64,000 nt of DNA from an uncultured Bacteroidales bacterium (GCA_900318445.1 ONKO01000003.1:1-64000), one strand, 5' to 3'. Positions 25,703 to 34,117 are shown, counted from the stretch's first letter. Numbers and translations are program-made. Notes: generated from the sequence alone by a model not told the origin.

Positions 25703-27125
25703 ATCCTACTACTTCGACATTTTCCAGGTGGACACCCCTGTGCTGGACCGCCTGACGGAAGAGGGACTTCGCAGTGGCGGCAGCTACTGCGACCTCTTTT
25801 TTGAAAACACCACTTATGGAAGCCTCCTCCTCAGGGACGGCGCCGTCACATCGGGCGGCAACCACGTAGATTTTGGCGTGGGTATCCGCGTCCTCGCCGG
25901 TGAAAAGACCGGCTACGCCTACTCCGAGAGCACATCGTGGGCCGACATGGCCGCCTGCGCCAGGGCCGCCGCGCAGATTGCATCGGCCCCGGTGGACGTC
26001 AGTCCCTACGGCACGCGAAACCCCAGCCGCGGAGAGCCCAACCCCGCCGCCGACCGCTATCCCGTCCGTGAGCCCTGGCGCGGCGTTCCCATGAGCACGT
26101 TCCTCCCCTTCCTCCAGAAGCTGGAGGCCGATATCAAACGCCGGGATACCCGCATCGTGAAAATCATCGTGAACCTGGCCTTCCAGGTGAGCGACATCCT
26201 CATGTACAACTCCTCGAAGGAGTTCAAGTGGGACACCCGCCCCATGGGAAGCGTATCCGTTTCGGTGGTGTTCCAGCAGGGCACACAGACCGAGAACAAA
26301 TCCACGTCCCGCAGTTTCCGCTGCGGAGCCGAGATGCTCTCGGACGCCCTCATTGAAGAAATGGCCTCCGAGGTGGTGAAAGGCATCGACGACCGCTTTG
26401 CCGCCCGCCGGCCCAAAGGCGGCCAGATGCCCGTCGTGATGGGCGCCGGCGCTTCCGGCATCCTCCTGCACGAGGCCATGGGCCACGCCTTCGAGGCCGA
26501 CTTCAACCGCAAGGGCACCTCCATCTTTGCCGACAAGATGGGACAGCAAATCTGCCCCCGCGGCATCCAGATCATTGACGACGGAACCCTGGCCGGCAAC
26601 CGCGGCTCCCTCAACTTCGACGACGAAGGCATCCCCGGCCAGAAGACCTACATGGTGGAAGACGGTGTTCTCACCAGCTACCTCCACGACCGCATATCGG
26701 CCGCCCACTACGGCGTACGCCCTACCGGCAACGGCCGCCGCGAGAGCTTCCGCTACGCTCCCCTTCCCCGCATGAGGGCCACCTACATGGAAAGCGGCAA
26801 CGCCAAGGCCGATGACCTCATCGCCAGCGTATCCAAGGGCATCTACGTAGACGAATTCTCCAACGGCCAGGTGCAGATTGGAGAAGGCGACTTCACCTTC
26901 TACGTCAAGTCCGGCTACCTCATCGAGAACGGCCGCCTTACTCAGCCCGTCAAGGACATCAACATCATCGGCAACGGTCCCGAGGCCCTCGCCGCCATGG
27001 AAGGCGTGGCCGATGACCTCGCCGTGGACCCCGGTGCCTGGACCTGCGGCAAGGAGCAGTCCGTGCCCGTTTCCTGCGGCATTCCCACGGTGCTCATCAG
27101 GAGCCTCACCGTGGGCGGGGAGTAA
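25689..27125 (+). CDS. tldD: TldD metalloprotease subunit
   Basis: A 478-residue TldD/PmbA protein. The active-site zinc motif is HEAMGHAFEAD (His near residue 261), preceded by GAGASGILLHE. The conserved GNRGSLNFDDEG and MVEDGVLTSYLHD and the C-terminal GNGPEALAAMEG are also seen. TldD forms a heterodimer with TldE that cleaves unfolded or modified peptides (microcin B17, CcdA in E. coli). The start is the ATG at 25689, preceded by AGAGGA; longer in-frame extensions run into the kinase gene. The partner gene follows 16 bp downstream. Confidence 0.92.
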   Translation: MINPKSYYFDIFQVDTPVLDRLTEEGLRSGGSYCDLFFENTTYGSLLLRDGAVTSGGNHVDFGVGIRVLAGEKTGYAYSESTSWADMAACARAAAQIASAPVDVSPYGTRNPSRGEPNPAADRYPVREPWRGVPMSTFLPFLQKLEADIKRRDTRIVKIIVNLAFQVSDILMYNSSKEFKWDTRPMGSVSVSVVFQQGTQTENKSTSRSFRCGAEMLSDALIEEMASEVVKGIDDRFAARRPKGGQMPVVMGAGASGILLHEAMGHAFEADFNRKGTSIFADKMGQQICPRGIQIIDDGTLAGNRGSLNFDDEGIPGQKTYMVEDGVLTSYLHDRISAAHYGVRPTGNGRRESFRYAPLPRMRATYMESGNAKADDLIASVSKGIYVDEFSNGQVQIGEGDFTFYVKSGYLIENGRLTQPVKDINIIGNGPEALAAMEGVADDLAVDPGAWTCGKEQSVPVSCGIPTVLIRSLTVGGE

Positions 27126-27141
27126 GCAGATTACATTGAAT

Positions 27142-28473
27142 ATGACAAACAATACACTTACGAAAGAGGAAATCGCGCTGGCCAAGCATTGCCTGGCCTT
27201 TGCGCAGGAGGAAGGTGCCCAGAAGGTGCGCATTACGCTTTCCAAAACCCTGATGAACCTCATCGGCGTGCTCAACGGAGAGGTGGACAAGACTGCCCAT
27301 GCACTGGACCGCAGCCTGCAGCTCCAGCTATTTGTTGACGGCAAGTTTGGCACGTTCTCCTCCAACCGCATGGAGCAGGACGGCCTGGAGGACTTCATTC
27401 GGGAAGCCATCGGCACGGTGCGCATGCTTCAGGCCGATGCCTGCCGGGACCTCCCCGCACCGGAGCGCCTGGAAAAAGGCGCCACCGAAGGCACCGAGCT
27501 GGGCCTGTATGACACCGAATATGAGTCCCTCACGGCAGAAAAACGCCGGGAGATGGCCCTCCGTTCCATGGCCTGGCCCCGGGAAGGCCTCATTTCCGAG
27601 GAAGGCGAATACTCCGACTCCATCTTTGATTCGCTCACCATAGACTCGCAGGGCCTCTATGCCCGCCACACAGAGACGTCCTTCGAGATTGGATACGAAT
27701 CGACCGTGGAAGACAAAGACGGCAATCACTTCAGCAGCTACTGGTGGGATGCCACTCCGCGCATGGAAGACCTCCGGCTGGAAGGCTGCGCCGAGAAAGC
27801 CTACGAGCGCGCGATGGCTCAAATCGGCCCCGTAGATATTCCCAGCGGGAAATACACGCTCATCGTGGACAGCGAATGCGCCTCCAAACTGCTTACGCCC
27901 GTTCTGAATGCCCTCGGCGGCTTTGCCCTGCAGCAGAAGAATTCGTTCCTGACGGACAGCCTGGACAAGAAGCTGTTCCCGGAAGAGCTCACCATCCTGG
28001 ATGCACCCCGCACCCCGGGAGACACCGGCTGCCGCCTCTTTGACAGCGAAGGCGTTGCCACCCGCGAGATGCCCATCATCGAAAAAGGCGTGGTCAAAAC
28101 CTACTTCCTCAACACGTATATTTCCAGAAAAATGGGCCTGGAGCCCACCGTCGAGGATGCAACGCGCGTGAAGGTGCTGCCCACCGGCGGATGCAAGACA
28201 CAGGAAGACGTCCTCGAGAAAGTGAAGGACGGAATCCTTGTCACCGGCTTCAACGGCGGCAACTCCAATCCGGCCACGGGCAACTTCTCCTACGGCATCG
28301 AGGGCTTCCTGGTCAAGGGAGGAAAGAAAGTGCACCCGGTACGCGAAATGCTCATCACCGGTAATTTCCTGGATCTGTGGAACAAACTCCTCGTGGCAGC
28401 AGAGGACGCCCGCCCCTGCCTGAGTAAACTCATCCCCACCCTGGCATTTGCCGATATTGACTTCAGTGCATGA
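27142..28473 (+). CDS. TldE/PmbA subunit
   Basis: A 443-residue TldD/PmbA family member lacking the HExxxH motif, as expected for the non-catalytic TldE partner. Recognisable parts are DSLTIDSQGLYARHTETSFE, SGKYTLIVDSECASKLLTPVL, NSFLTDSLDKKLFPEELTILD and GFNGGNSNPATGNFSYGIEGFLVK near the C-terminus. The start ATG at 27142 gives a normal length. It works with TldD, 16 bp upstream. The stop overlaps the start of the glycosyltransferase (ATGA). Confidence 0.92.
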   Translation: MTNNTLTKEEIALAKHCLAFAQEEGAQKVRITLSKTLMNLIGVLNGEVDKTAHALDRSLQLQLFVDGKFGTFSSNRMEQDGLEDFIREAIGTVRMLQADACRDLPAPERLEKGATEGTELGLYDTEYESLTAEKRREMALRSMAWPREGLISEEGEYSDSIFDSLTIDSQGLYARHTETSFEIGYESTVEDKDGNHFSSYWWDATPRMEDLRLEGCAEKAYERAMAQIGPVDIPSGKYTLIVDSECASKLLTPVLNALGGFALQQKNSFLTDSLDKKLFPEELTILDAPRTPGDTGCRLFDSEGVATREMPIIEKGVVKTYFLNTYISRKMGLEPTVEDATRVKVLPTGGCKTQEDVLEKVKDGILVTGFNGGNSNPATGNFSYGIEGFLVKGGKKVHPVREMLITGNFLDLWNKLLVAAEDARPCLSKLIPTLAFADIDFSA

Positions 28474-29477
28474 AAACCGCCGTCGTCATACTCAATTACA
28501 ACACAAGGGATTACCTGAGCAAGTTCCTGCCCGGGCTCATCGCTTCCTGCAAAGGGCTGGACGCGCAGGTCATCGTGGCCGACAACGCCTCCCGCGACGA
28601 CTCCGTCACCCTCATGAAAACCGTGTTCCCGGATGTCCGGCTCATAGAACTGGACCAGAACTACGGCTTCACGGGCGGCTACAACCGGGCCCTGGCACAG
28701 GTGGAGGCAGAGTACTTTGTCCTCATCAACTCCGACATCGAAGTGCCCGGGAACTGGCTGCATCCCCTGGTGGAGTGGATGGACGCCCACCCGGACTGCG
28801 GTGCCTGCGGCCCCAAGCTCATTTCCTACTACGAGCGGGATACGTTTGAGTATGCCGGCGCTGCCGGAGGCCTTCTGGACAAGTACGGCTATCCGTTCTG
28901 CCGCGGCCGGCTCATGCAGCACGTGGAAAAGGACCATGGCCAGTACGACACGCCGGCCAATGTCTTATGGTGCAGCGGCGCCTGCCTCATGGTGCGTGCC
29001 AGCCTGTGGAAGGAGCTGGGCGGCCTGGACGAGCGTTTCTTCGCCCACATGGAGGAAATTGACTTTTGCTGGCGCATGCAGCTGAGGGGCTGGAAGGTGA
29101 CGGTGGTACCGGAGTCGTATGTGTACCATATCGGCGGCGGAACCCTACCGAATGAGTCTCCCTTCAAGCTCCGCCTCAACTTCCGAAACAATCTTCTCTT
29201 GCTGGAGAACAATCTGCCGGCAACATTTGCGGCCCGCGGCTGCAGTGCATCGGCCGCCCGTTTCCGCACCCGCGTTCGCATCTTCCTCCGCATGTGCCTG
29301 GACGGACTGTCGGCCCTGGTATACCTCTTCACCGGCCGCTTCAGCTTCTTCCAAGCGGTATTTAATGCCCACATCCAGTACTGGAAGCTCCGTCGGCCCG
29401 GGCCTATCCCCGCCACCCCGCACATGCCCGAAGGGCTGTACGGCGGTTGGATTGTCCCAAAAGGACTATTGAAGTAG
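28470..29477 (+). CDS. Glycosyltransferase family 2
   Basis: A 335-residue GT2 enzyme resembling rhamnosyltransferase-type members: VVILNYNTRDYL at the start, IVADNASRDDSV, NYGFTGGYNRALA, and LINSDIEVP (the DxD-like metal/nucleotide site). The acceptor-side motif is FFAHMEEIDFCWRM. It transfers a sugar from a nucleotide donor, probably to a cell-surface glycan. A basic C-terminal segment and one hydrophobic helix near 280-300 could touch the membrane. It is translationally coupled to tldE. Its 3' end sequence (29411-29440) recurs 1,250 bp downstream. Confidence 0.88.
   Translation: MKTAVVILNYNTRDYLSKFLPGLIASCKGLDAQVIVADNASRDDSVTLMKTVFPDVRLIELDQNYGFTGGYNRALAQVEAEYFVLINSDIEVPGNWLHPLVEWMDAHPDCGACGPKLISYYERDTFEYAGAAGGLLDKYGYPFCRGRLMQHVEKDHGQYDTPANVLWCSGACLMVRASLWKELGGLDERFFAHMEEIDFCWRMQLRGWKVTVVPESYVYHIGGGTLPNESPFKLRLNFRNNLLLLENNLPATFAARGCSASAARFRTRVRIFLRMCLDGLSALVYLFTGRFSFFQAVFNAHIQYWKLRRPGPIPATPHMPEGLYGGWIVPKGLLK
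29411..29440 (+). repeat. Direct repeat, copy 1 (inside GT2 3' end)
   Basis: 30 bp at the 3' end of the glycosyltransferase gene (encoding TPHMPEGLY) match 30661-30690 at 29 of 30 positions, exactly 1,250 bp apart in the same orientation. Confidence 0.85.
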
Positions 29478-29532
29478 CTTACTCGTACCATTGGTGACGA
29501 TACCCACTTAAACACCTATCTATTAGCGACTT

Positions 29533-29574
29533 AAGTTTTTCTCTTTAGGCTCCGCAGTCTAAAGAGAAAAACTT
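29533..29574. terminator. Bidirectional terminator hairpin after GT2
   Basis: A perfect 16-bp inverted repeat (AAGTTTTTCTCTTTAG at 29533-29548; reverse complement at 29559-29574) with a 10-base loop. The A/T-rich arms supply a T-run on either strand. It could end the 21007-29477 operon and the leftward gene at 29631. The rest of 29478-29630 shows nothing else. Confidence 0.65.
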
Positions 29575-29630
29575 ATAAACTTGATTCACAATGCTTTATA
29601 GCCAACGCGCAAACTCGACTTGCCGATGGC

Positions 29631-30299
29631 CTACATTGGAATTTCTGCGCCCTGCCACAAATCGCGGGTTAAGTCCGGATAACTATAGAACTGAGGCTTA
29701 TACCTTATAAGGTTACTCTTAACGAATTGACCGTTAACGACCCTAAACTCTTCATCTTCTCTCCACCCACGAAAACGGGGAATCGTTCTATCGATGGGTA
29801 AAGGAGTATCGGTTTCGGCATGGATGCTATAAACAGTTATAGTATAATTTTCGTCAATCCGAGCCTGCTTCGCATACATGGCAGGAGGTCCCCAACAGAC
29901 TTGAGCTTCCAATGTATCTAATACACAACCATCTGCGTCAACGAGGACTAGTACAATTTTAGAGTATTCTGTCCAGCCCCCGACCATAACGGAATAGAGT
30001 TTCAGGGCCGTCTCGGGGATGTTCATCATCATCAAAACAAACGGCTCTGAGATGTCATCATACGCTGCCTCAATATATTCCGTACACTGAAAGTTCGTAT
30101 ATAGCTGCAGCGGGATAAGATGACTCGGGGGTAATGTGATTACACTATGAGCCCTCTTTGCATCCTGCCCGCTACCATATAACCTGTCCACCGGAGCCGG
30201 AACGGGTGTAAAAGACTCTGCCAACGATGAAAAAACCGCTTGCGAGCGAGCCGCCGTAAAAGACAGCAGCAAAATGATAGTAAGGGAAACCTGCTTCAT
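29631..30299 (-). CDS. Secreted protein of unknown function
   Basis: A 222-residue protein starting MKQVSLTIILLLSFTAARSQA, a clear signal peptide; the ATG at 30299 is chosen for this reason. The mature part is not recognised. It contains LPPSHLIPLQLYTNFQC, ISEPFVLMMMNIPETALKLYSVMVGGWTEYSKIVLVLVDADGCVLDT and a C-terminal YSYPDLTRDLW. This suggests a beta-rich fold with two or three Cys residues. Its base composition is clearly lower in GC than the flanking operons, suggesting acquisition or relaxed selection. It lies between a hairpin terminator and a gene remnant, alone on its strand. Confidence 0.6.
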   Translation of the reverse strand: MKQVSLTIILLLSFTAARSQAVFSSLAESFTPVPAPVDRLYGSGQDAKRAHSVITLPPSHLIPLQLYTNFQCTEYIEAAYDDISEPFVLMMMNIPETALKLYSVMVGGWTEYSKIVLVLVDADGCVLDTLEAQVCWGPPAMYAKQARIDENYTITVYSIHAETDTPLPIDRTIPRFRGWREDEEFRVVNGQFVKSNLIRYKPQFYSYPDLTRDLWQGAEIPM

Positions 30300-30337
30300 A
30301 TGACATATTTTGGTCATACAACCCATGCCGATGCTAA

Positions 30338-30559
30338 GGTAACCACTTTTTCACAAATTGCCAAACCAGCTACGCCATCAGGGCCGATGAGGTATCGAAG
30401 GACAAAAGCTATTTCCAGCAACAATTCAGGGAAACAGGATATCAAGAACTTGACACCAAAGAGTTGGGCGTCACCTGTAAGTGTCGCACTTTCTATTATG
30501 AAAAGGAAGAGGGGGATGTCTACTACAGGCACATGATGTTTACGAACTCAAACGTATAA
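30338..30559 (+). pseudogene. Remnant reading frame, no start codon
   Basis: After a TAA at 30335 the frame stays open for 73 codons to a TAA at 30557. It has a protein-like composition (SYAIRADEVSKDKSYFQQ, then GYQELDTKELGVTCKCRTFY and EKEEGDVYYRHMMF). No ATG, GTG or TTG sits in a sensible place near its 5' end. It may be the 3' fragment of a lost gene. The family is not recognised and the AT-rich context makes chance openness possible. Confidence 0.3.
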
Positions 30560-30643
30560 CGCGTTTTTCCCGGGAAAGTGTGGTATACGTCCATCAGAAC
30601 CAAGGGCAATAACGCGAAAAAGGGGCAAAAGTGCGTTATACGT
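30552..30643. repeat. Imperfect inverted repeat
   Basis: ACGTATAACGC (30552-30562) is complementary to GCGTTATACGT (30633-30643). The flanking GTTTTTCCC and GCGAAAAAGGGG partly extend the pairing. It lies in the intergenic stretch between the remnant and the next gene. Role unknown. Confidence 0.45.
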
Positions 30644-30660
30644 CCCGCGTGGAAAATTCC

Positions 30661-30690
30661 CGCCGCCCCGCACATGCCCGAAGGGCTGTA
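30661..30690 (+). repeat. Direct repeat, copy 2 (orphan copy of GT2 3' end)
   Basis: Matches 29411-29440 at 29 of 30 positions. Translated in the same phase it again reads PHMPEGLY, but no glycosyltransferase precedes it. It marks the right edge of the low-GC insert. Confidence 0.85.
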
Positions 30691-30702
30691 TACGAACTTG
30701 TC

Positions 30703-30732
30703 TTGCAGAGTCGGATTTATTTATTACATTTG
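30703..30732 (+). promoter_or_regulatory. Promoter of the 30756-31937 gene pair
   Basis: TTG at 30703-30705 and TACATTTG at 30725-30732 with a 19-bp spacer, 23 bp before the ATG at 30756. Confidence 0.65.
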
Positions 30733-30755
30733 CATGGATCAATATCTTACTAACC

Positions 30756-31325
30756 ATGAAAAGACTTGTAATTGCCGGCATTCTGCTGCTCTTTGGAGCC
30801 ACTTTGATGGCCCAGACAGTAGTGACGGGCGCATCCGTCACCAAGTACGAAGCCACTTCTGTGGAATCACAACCTAAACTCTTTGTTACACCCCTTGCCG
30901 CAGATCTGGTGGTAATCCAGACCGCATCCACCAGTTTCAAGACGCAGGGTTCCATCACGCTGCCAGAAGCACCCGACAGCAAAGACAACAAGGTGCTGGA
31001 ACGCTATGCCAACGAAGCCCGCCGCGTGGTTGTGGAAGGCATTGAGGAGCTCAAGGCAAAGGCGCTGTTTGAGTTCTCCGAAAGCGAATCGGCCGATGTC
31101 ATTGTCGCCCCCAGCTTCTCCGTCGTGACAGACAAGAGCGATGGCCGTCGGCTGTCTCTCACCATCCGCGTCAAGGGTTTCCCTGCCCGGTACACCAACT
31201 TCCGCAACGTGAAACCTTCAGACACCACGCTGGTTTACATTAACCGTTCGCTGCCTGTGGGCAAGGAAGTAAAGACCATTACTTCTGCAGAAGCCTCTCA
31301 ACTGGAAGTCTTAGAAAAGAAATAA
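30756..31325 (+). CDS. Secreted protein of unknown function
   Basis: A 189-residue protein with signal peptide MKRLVIAGILLLFGATLMAQ. The mature part has VTKYEATSVESQPKLFVTPLAADLVV, a charged helix (NKVLERYANEARRVVVEGIEELKAKALFEF), then SESADVIVAPSFSVVTDK. This resembles lipoprotein-like periplasmic proteins, but no family is assigned. The downstream gene begins 3 bp after its stop and carries a very similar signal peptide, so the two are co-transcribed. Confidence 0.6.
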   Translation: MKRLVIAGILLLFGATLMAQTVVTGASVTKYEATSVESQPKLFVTPLAADLVVIQTASTSFKTQGSITLPEAPDSKDNKVLERYANEARRVVVEGIEELKAKALFEFSESESADVIVAPSFSVVTDKSDGRRLSLTIRVKGFPARYTNFRNVKPSDTTLVYINRSLPVGKEVKTITSAEASQLEVLEKK

Positions 31326-31328
31326 GCC

Positions 31329-31937
31329 ATGAAAAGAATCTTACTTGCTGCAGCAATGCTGCTCTTTGGTACGGCCCTGATGGCCCAGACCATCGATTTC
31401 ACCGGAGTGTCCATTAGCACAGAGAGAGTTAAAAAGGTCTATCCCTGCACGACTTTCATTATGGCAACGGGGGCAGGCGATTTTACCCTGGACGACTACA
31501 ACAAATATATGCCCTCCATGACAGCACTCTTTGGCGCCCGCTTTGGAATGGTTTGGAAAGTGGGCTTCTACGTAGGAGCTGAGATCGGCCTCAACGGCCC
31601 CACCCGTAGCATGCGTAACTCCGCCGGATGGATTGATCAGAACCAGTATTATGGGATGCATCTCCCGCAAAAGGAACCCCGTTTCACGGTTCTGGCCGGA
31701 GCCGTTTTGCGCCTTTCCGACGTCTGGAACATCTATGCCGGCAGCGGCTATGCCAGACTGCAGTCCATGGCAAAAAATCCCGACACCGATACGTGGCAAT
31801 ACTGGCGAAATACAAGCGCCATTCCCATTGAAGTGGGCACCATCGTGAATCTGAATCACCTTAGCCTGATGCTAGGTGCCACCTATCTCACGAACCGAAG
31901 CGTCCGTGCCACCCTCGGCGTAGGATACAACTTCTAA
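31329..31937 (+). CDS. Small outer membrane beta-barrel-like protein
   Basis: A 202-residue protein with signal MKRILLAAAMLLFGTALMAQ. Alternating hydrophobic strands such as GARFGMVWKVGFYVGAEIGL, RFTVLAGAVLRLSDVWNIYAG and VNLNHLSLMLGATYL precede the terminal VRATLGVGYNF. The C-terminal aromatic residue and strand pattern indicate an 8-stranded-type outer membrane barrel. The signal sequence is almost a copy of the one at 30756 (LLLFG..LMAQT). Function unknown. Confidence 0.6.
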   Translation: MKRILLAAAMLLFGTALMAQTIDFTGVSISTERVKKVYPCTTFIMATGAGDFTLDDYNKYMPSMTALFGARFGMVWKVGFYVGAEIGLNGPTRSMRNSAGWIDQNQYYGMHLPQKEPRFTVLAGAVLRLSDVWNIYAGSGYARLQSMAKNPDTDTWQYWRNTSAIPIEVGTIVNLNHLSLMLGATYLTNRSVRATLGVGYNF

Positions 31938-31956
31938 TCCCCACCACCTCTATTCT

Positions 31957-31991
31957 CCCTTCTACTCCCTCCGGCGTAGAAGGGCGTTTTT
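31957..31991 (+). terminator. Rho-independent terminator
   Basis: CCCTTCTAC (31957-31965) pairs with GTAGAAGGG (31976-31984), followed by CG and six T. It ends the 30756-31937 unit. Confidence 0.75.
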
Positions 31992-32052
31992 TATCCCCCG
32001 CCGCCCTTTCTCGCTTCGGCGTTAAACCGCTGTGCGTCAAGCAGTTGGTAAA

Positions 32053-32082
32053 ATTTCTTTAGGCCGATTAGCCTAAAGAAAT
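32053..32082. repeat. Perfect palindromic hairpin
   Basis: ATTTCTTTAGGC (32053-32064) and its reverse complement (32071-32082) flank a 6-base loop. It resembles the CTCTTTAG/CTAAAGAG hairpin at 29533. It lies between the terminator at 31957 and the next gene and may act as a second terminator. Nothing else is seen in 31992-32201. Confidence 0.55.
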
Positions 32083-32201
32083 AAAATTAATGTGCTGATA
32101 GCGAGCCACTTACACGAAAGCGACACGGCGACAAAAGAAGGAGGCAAGGGCAATCAAATAAAATTAGTAACTTCGCGGCACGTTACATAAAACTGTAAGC
32201 T

Positions 32202-32933
32202 ATGAAAAAAATAATTTTTGCACTTATCGCTTTTACGGTGGCCCTGCCGGCCGGGGCTATTGACCGCAAAACAGGCAATCCGCGTTCCCTTTACATTGAA
32301 AAGGGAACTATTTCGGTGAGCCTTCTCGGTGGCTACAATACCATCGGCACGGCTGGTCTTTCGGACGGGTCCAACTACAGCCTCCTGGGGATTGTGGACA
32401 ATCTCAAGGGAAATGGCAGCATCTATGATATCAACTTTGCGGCCTCCTGGTTCTTTGTGAACAACGCTTCGCTGGTAGCACGCGTTGGCTACAGCGGCCT
32501 GGACCTGGATCTGGACAGCAGCACCGTCCTCAATCAGGAGATTGAAAATAAGCATCTTACACGTCCCATGCTCACGTTCTCTGTGGGCGCACGTTACTAT
32601 ATGCCCCTTTTCAACAGCCGCACGTTCGCCCTTTTCTGTGAAGGCCGTGTGAACGGAGCGCTGGGCAGCAGCAAAACCTACTCTGTAACCGAGCGCGGAA
32701 AAGAGGGCCAGTTCAATGACATTTCGCGTGTCTCCCTGGGCCTGTATCCCGGTGTGAGCTTCTTTGTAACCAACCAGGTGGCCGTAGAGCTGAGCCTTCC
32801 CCTTCTGGAAGGTGGCTATCTCTGGCAGACCCAGTACCATGGACAGGAAGCCGCCGCCAAGGCACATCACGGCTTTGTCAACTTTAAGCCGGCGCTGCTG
32901 CAGAGCCGTATTGGCATTGTGTTCCACTTCTAA
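32202..32933 (+). CDS. Outer membrane beta-barrel protein
   Basis: A 243-residue protein: signal peptide (MKKIIFALIAFTVALPAGA), then amphipathic strands (GTISVSLLGGYNTIGTAG, DINFAASWFFVNNASLVARVGY, TFSVGARYYMPLF) ending in LLQSRIGIVFHF. The terminal Phe and strand spacing fit an OmpA/OprF-like or OmpW-like barrel without a peptidoglycan domain. A TAACTTCG near 32168 is a weak -7 candidate. The PCMD lipoprotein gene follows 11 bp downstream. Confidence 0.7.
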   Translation: MKKIIFALIAFTVALPAGAIDRKTGNPRSLYIEKGTISVSLLGGYNTIGTAGLSDGSNYSLLGIVDNLKGNGSIYDINFAASWFFVNNASLVARVGYSGLDLDLDSSTVLNQEIENKHLTRPMLTFSVGARYYMPLFNSRTFALFCEGRVNGALGSSKTYSVTERGKEGQFNDISRVSLGLYPGVSFFVTNQVAVELSLPLLEGGYLWQTQYHGQEAAAKAHHGFVNFKPALLQSRIGIVFHF

Positions 32934-32944
32934 ACCAAGCTGTT

Positions 32945-34021
32945 ATGAAAAAAATGATCATGGCACTGGCAGGACTGTGCACACTGTTTTCCTGCATCAA
33001 GAATAACGACCTGGAGTACGATTTAATTGAATGCGAAGTCCTGGAATTCAAGGTCGAAGGCCAGGTTTCCTCTTTCATCAGCAAGGCGAGCCGCACCGTC
33101 ACGGTCACCATGCCCGCCAACACAGACTTCACCCAGCTCACCGTGGCGCAATTCGCCATTACGCCCAAGGCCGTCTCTTCCCTCGACATCAAGCCCGGCA
33201 CCGTGCTGGACCTGAGCCAGCCGCTGTCGTTTACCCTCCACGTGCGGGAATCCTACGAGTGGACGCTTATCGCGAAGGCCGATGCCCCCAGACCCGCCAC
33301 CGGCGCCCAGCTCTACAACATGAGCTTCGATGATTGGAGCATGGATGGCAAGACCTGGAATTGCTTTGCCGATGATGCCACGGACGAGCAAAAAACCATC
33401 TGGGGGACGGCCAATTCCTCCCTTACCCAATTCGGCAAGGACAACAGCACGGTCCCCGTAGACGATTTCGTGGCCGTTTCCGGTGAAGGCAAACGTGCCG
33501 TCAAAATGACCACACGCCTTCTCGACTTCTTTATCCTGAAAAAACTGGCTGCCGGCAGCATCTTTACCGGCCGATTGGGAGACATCAGCTTCACCACGCT
33601 CAATGCAGACCTCCATTGGGGTGTGCCCTTCACGGATCGGCCTGTCTCGCTGGAAGGCTATGCCAGCTACAAGCCTGCCACCATCAACAAGGCTGAAGAC
33701 CCCTACAAGGATAGGATGGGCCAAATGGATACGGGCCATATCATGGTGCTGCTTACCAACTGGGCCGAGCCCTTTAAGGTGAATGCCCCCGCCACCCTGG
33801 TGGATATTGACAACGACCCCGCCATCATCGGCTATGGAAAAGTGGTCTTTGACAAGGCTACGGAAAAATACGAGCCCTTCTCCCTGAAGATTGACTACCG
33901 GAGCGAGCGCACACCCAAATACGTAGTGATTGTGGCATCCTCCAGCGCCCTAGGAGACTACTTTACCGGCGGTGACGGCTCCGAGCTCTGCCTTGACGAG
34001 CTCTCCTTCAAGTACGAGTAG
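32945..34021 (+). CDS. PCMD-domain lipoprotein
   Basis: A 358-residue lipoprotein (MKKMIMALAGLCTLFSC, Cys17). Residues 25-110 form an Ig-like sandwich (VLEFKVEGQVSSFISKASRTVTV). Residues about 125-358 match the PCMD (putative carbohydrate metabolism) domain, with MSFDDWSMDGKTWN, IWGTANSSLTQF, RAVKMTTRL and the C-terminal DGSELCLDELSFKYE. PCMD proteins are surface lipoproteins in Bacteroidetes, often beside barrels, with a presumed glycan-binding role. It pairs with the barrel at 32202. Confidence 0.8.
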   Translation: MKKMIMALAGLCTLFSCIKNNDLEYDLIECEVLEFKVEGQVSSFISKASRTVTVTMPANTDFTQLTVAQFAITPKAVSSLDIKPGTVLDLSQPLSFTLHVRESYEWTLIAKADAPRPATGAQLYNMSFDDWSMDGKTWNCFADDATDEQKTIWGTANSSLTQFGKDNSTVPVDDFVAVSGEGKRAVKMTTRLLDFFILKKLAAGSIFTGRLGDISFTTLNADLHWGVPFTDRPVSLEGYASYKPATINKAEDPYKDRMGQMDTGHIMVLLTNWAEPFKVNAPATLVDIDNDPAIIGYGKVVFDKATEKYEPFSLKIDYRSERTPKYVVIVASSSALGDYFTGGDGSELCLDELSFKYE

Positions 34022-34089
34022 CCCCTTTCGGCAAACCAATAACGCACTCTTTTTTGCCGACCCGCAAAACATGAATCATTCTTTTTTAG

Positions 34090-34097
34090 TATCTTTG
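34090..34097 (+). promoter_or_regulatory. -7 promoter box of trkA
   Basis: TATCTTTG, 20 bp before the ATG at 34118; no properly spaced TTG upstream. A possible terminator-like stem (TCGGCAAA at 34028, TTTGCCGA at 34053) lies just upstream. Confidence 0.45.
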
Positions 34098-34117
34098 CGA
34101 ATTAAAGATGTTTTCGC

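Noticed and set aside
29478-30755. Transposon or insertion sequence
   Set aside because: No transposase or integrase reading frame and no terminal inverted repeats. The flanking repeat is a copy of the GT2 end, not a target-site duplication.
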